This document shows positions 7,301 to 7,793 of a stretch of 7,793 bases of DNA, in pieces (positions within the stretch are counted from its first letter, which is position 1; every line of letters begins with the position of its first letter). The notes under the pieces were generated by a model. The model was given only the letters and a program-made list of their open reading frames with translations. It did not search any database and was not told the origin of the DNA. The DNA comes from Planctomycetota bacterium (GTDB lineage: Bacteria > Planctomycetota > Phycisphaerae > UBA1845 > PWPN01), in assembly GCA_020346805.1 (NCBI GenBank), contig CP070790.1:1071092-1078884 (forward strand), given 5' to 3'. The translations under genes and the position numbers were made by a program.

Positions 7301-7793
7301 TATTATTGGCAATGCTGAGGTGAACTATATTCCCGGCGGCCCGAATTACGGATTATCCCTGACCGCGCGCGATGTTTCCCTGGCAAAATTTCTCAATGCC
7401 AAACGGAAACCGGATGAGAAACCTGTAGAACTCAAGGGACAAGTAGACGGCAACCTGGCTTTGGCGGGTAAGTTCGGCAAAGCGCGTTCTCGCCGGGGCG
7501 GGGGGGCTATTGTGATTCGTGAGGCCCAGATGTTCAAGGTGCCCTTAATATTGGCGATTTTGCAGGTTATTCATTTTGCCATCGATGATAATAACGCTTT
7601 TCATGACGGCACACTGGCTTTTGTTGTTGATGGGGATGAATTGATTCTTAACGAGATAGATTTGCGGGGGCGATCTTTTTCGATGGTTGGGGCGGGGCGG
7701 GTTGCAACATCAAGTTTGGGATTGGATTTAACCCTGCTTATAGGCAGTCCTCTGCGCCTGCCCAAGGTTCAGGTACTTACCGAACTTTTGGAG
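4311..7793 (+). CDS. Large AsmA/TamB-like envelope protein, 3' end beyond the window
   Basis: The frame stays open without a stop from TTG 4311 to the last base: 1161 codons, ending on a codon boundary. Residues 1-23 are basic (HHHRRR at 12-17, R21-R23), and 25-41 form one membrane helix, so the protein should be anchored in the inner membrane with its body in the periplasm. Residues about 55-155 match the AsmA N-terminal pattern: F-S-G-G-E-A-V-I-D-R-V, L-D-L-V-G-V-R-L, then N-P-E-L-T-L followed by D146-G147 and N150-W151. Residues about 375-1018 hold five repeats of about 120 residues. Residues about 1050-1150 resemble the AsmA-like C-terminal region, with G-K-F-G, a V-I-R-E-A strand, VPLILAILQVI at 1077-1087, LRGRSFSMVGAGRV at 1118-1131, and a terminal strand ending PLRLPK. 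Relatives (AsmA, TamB, YhdP, YdbH) support phospholipid transport to, or integrity of, the outer membrane; that role here is inferred. The gene lies 61 nt after the glycosyltransferase gene and probably shares its transcript. Confidence 0.85.
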   Translation, partial: MKNPVERWLGGHHHRRRPISRRRTFVGVALLILVIIASVTYRQLTSEKRLRYFAERWLEDFSGGEAVIDRVRFNLFRGLDLVGVRLAIPESSSFDPQDNSFAGRTVFRSSTLFFRLDPFSIISGDLIVPEIVAENPELTLIKRKSDGVANWEVMFQQRKKRLASDWPMRLPEIRLRNVRLKQYRLGEHGRAGGSPQKIRAVARPLMDKPDVYEVRMAKIISSPDSPDMSAERGRIEVNLNSMAIVGNLPTMTIDELLFTASVEINHWLDILSLRGYIRPDTFSYDPESTTQAALSLRDAVFSIPLDAYEQQLPSQERYLRFKGMAGTINFVGRRAHVELKGRFRDSPITVEGDMYMVGRPVAGLNDIGFDLQLSVSNLPLPRDQKNAGAEEIRFVQKWSRLQKFVRDFDGIGPVDLSLLLHKSPGADYGVEFVEGTLTARGVSARYFRFPYRVHNLTGTVHFRKDKKIELKDLVGIHGKGRVVVNGVLGGYSSQFGRLEIVGENIELDDDLLRCLNSRDQKLCQLFNARAQMNLHVQLERADAPHGTEGNPWKPAINVTFIDGSINFAGFPYQLDKLNGKMRIAGGRFDIHKLTALRGDMRVNVTGKAGRTENGKVDLDLKLDAAKVRLDEVLAAALPEKTREMYESFAPNGLANLSGRLLWGANSDRIEYDFNALLFNAGLGLPGTGARLVDARADIRLTSDRLDIKSLEGKFGESIVVLKGHVGMEPEDPTMSLEFRSEQLHLNNSLRSALPTSLGKIWDLFKPAGSVALDLHFDRQRPTATQPGEQPESVINYRATLEPIDCTATFSGFPLPLSGITGRMVINPNKVIINKLTARHEKTTFELTGQIEITPFKKDVELSIKASDLKFTEDLRQAVPWRLRRMWNNVKPQGQADLSFNRLAFTVQPGQITHWSFEGDTKLEGVTLQIGPELSDIRGYLNLKGVFGSQFSCRGDLFLSQVRVDERLVTNVSAKLSRLPEDTLFSVEDIVGRFYEGTIIGNAEVNYIPGGPNYGLSLTARDVSLAKFLNAKRKPDEKPVELKGQVDGNLALAGKFGKARSRRGGGAIVIREAQMFKVPLILAILQVIHFAIDDNNAFHDGTLAFVVDGDELILNEIDLRGRSFSMVGAGRVATSSLGLDLTLLIGSPLRLPKVQVLTELLE
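4344..4361 (+). repeat. Trinucleotide run encoding His3-Arg3
   Basis: CAT x3 is followed by CGT, CGT and CGG, giving HHHRRR at residues 12-17 of the AsmA-like protein, on the cytoplasmic side just before the membrane helix. The Arg residues fit the positive-inside rule. The run is short and may be no more than low-complexity drift. Confidence 0.5.
5433..7364 (+). repeat. Five degenerate protein-level repeats of about 120 residues in the AsmA-like gene
   Basis: Approximate units by residue: 375-501, 502-623, 624-739, 740-864 and 865-1018. The first four are 116-127 residues long and the last about 154. Each opens with a strand ending in Leu/Phe (380, 507, 629, 745, 870) and a short amphipathic helix. 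The helix is clearest in units 3-5: LAAALPEKTREMYESF, LRSALPTSLGKIWDLF and LRQAVPWRLRRMWNNV. A turn and strand follow: IGPVDL, ARAQMNL, PNGLANL, PAGSVAL and PQGQADL, with the D/N/A before the final Leu at 415, 533, 655, 771 and 896. A later strand pair carries FPY/FPL in units 1, 2 and 4 (449-451, 570-572, 812-814), then an L-x-G type turn. Unit 3 has the same strands without FP (ARLVDARADIRL). The similarity is in protein pattern and period, not in DNA identity. Unit borders are my estimate. Confidence 0.65.

Noticed and set aside
7500..7506. Run of seven G as a possible frameshift or phase-variation tract
   Set aside because: The reading frame makes good AsmA-like protein on both sides of the run, so no shift is present. 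A run of seven at a G/C-rich spot is within chance.

Overview
The window reads as a stretch of Gram-negative chromosome with four large genes, all on the + strand, and no sign of mobile DNA, CRISPR, tRNA or rRNA. Base composition looks balanced by eye, near half G+C. The AsmA-like protein and the periplasmic PBP4-type peptidase point to a cell with an outer membrane. The repeat style of the AsmA-like protein reminds me of planctomycete and other PVC-group proteins, but this is a weak impression and the phylum is not established.

Layout: (1) 1-1221, the C-terminal portion of a PBP4/DacB-type D-Ala-D-Ala carboxypeptidase/endopeptidase, cut by the left edge. (2) 1222-1483, a 262-nt non-coding gap with a tentative sigma70-like promoter and a ribosome site. 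(3) 1484-2965, tilS, complete, encoding tRNA(Ile)-lysidine synthetase. (4) 2972-4249, a complete GT-C type multi-membrane-span glycosyltransferase (PMT/ArnT/GT39-like), starting a few bases after the tilS stop. (5) 4311-7793, a very large AsmA/TamB-like envelope protein, starting at TTG behind a good Shine-Dalgarno site. It runs off the right edge still open after 1161 codons.

tilS, the glycosyltransferase gene and the AsmA-like gene are close enough to form one transcription unit; the gap before tilS suggests that unit could start there. Apart from tilS, a translation housekeeping gene, the products act in or across the envelope: peptidoglycan trimming, transfer of a lipid-linked sugar on the outer face of the inner membrane, and probable lipid movement or outer-membrane homeostasis.

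The most notable structure is inside the AsmA-like protein. From about residue 375 to 1018 it contains five repeats of about 120 residues, each with a short helix, usually a P-x-G turn, and then beta strands. This would suit a bridge-like lipid-transfer protein built from repeating beta-groove units. I did not find a defence system, mobile element or other clearly new multi-gene system.
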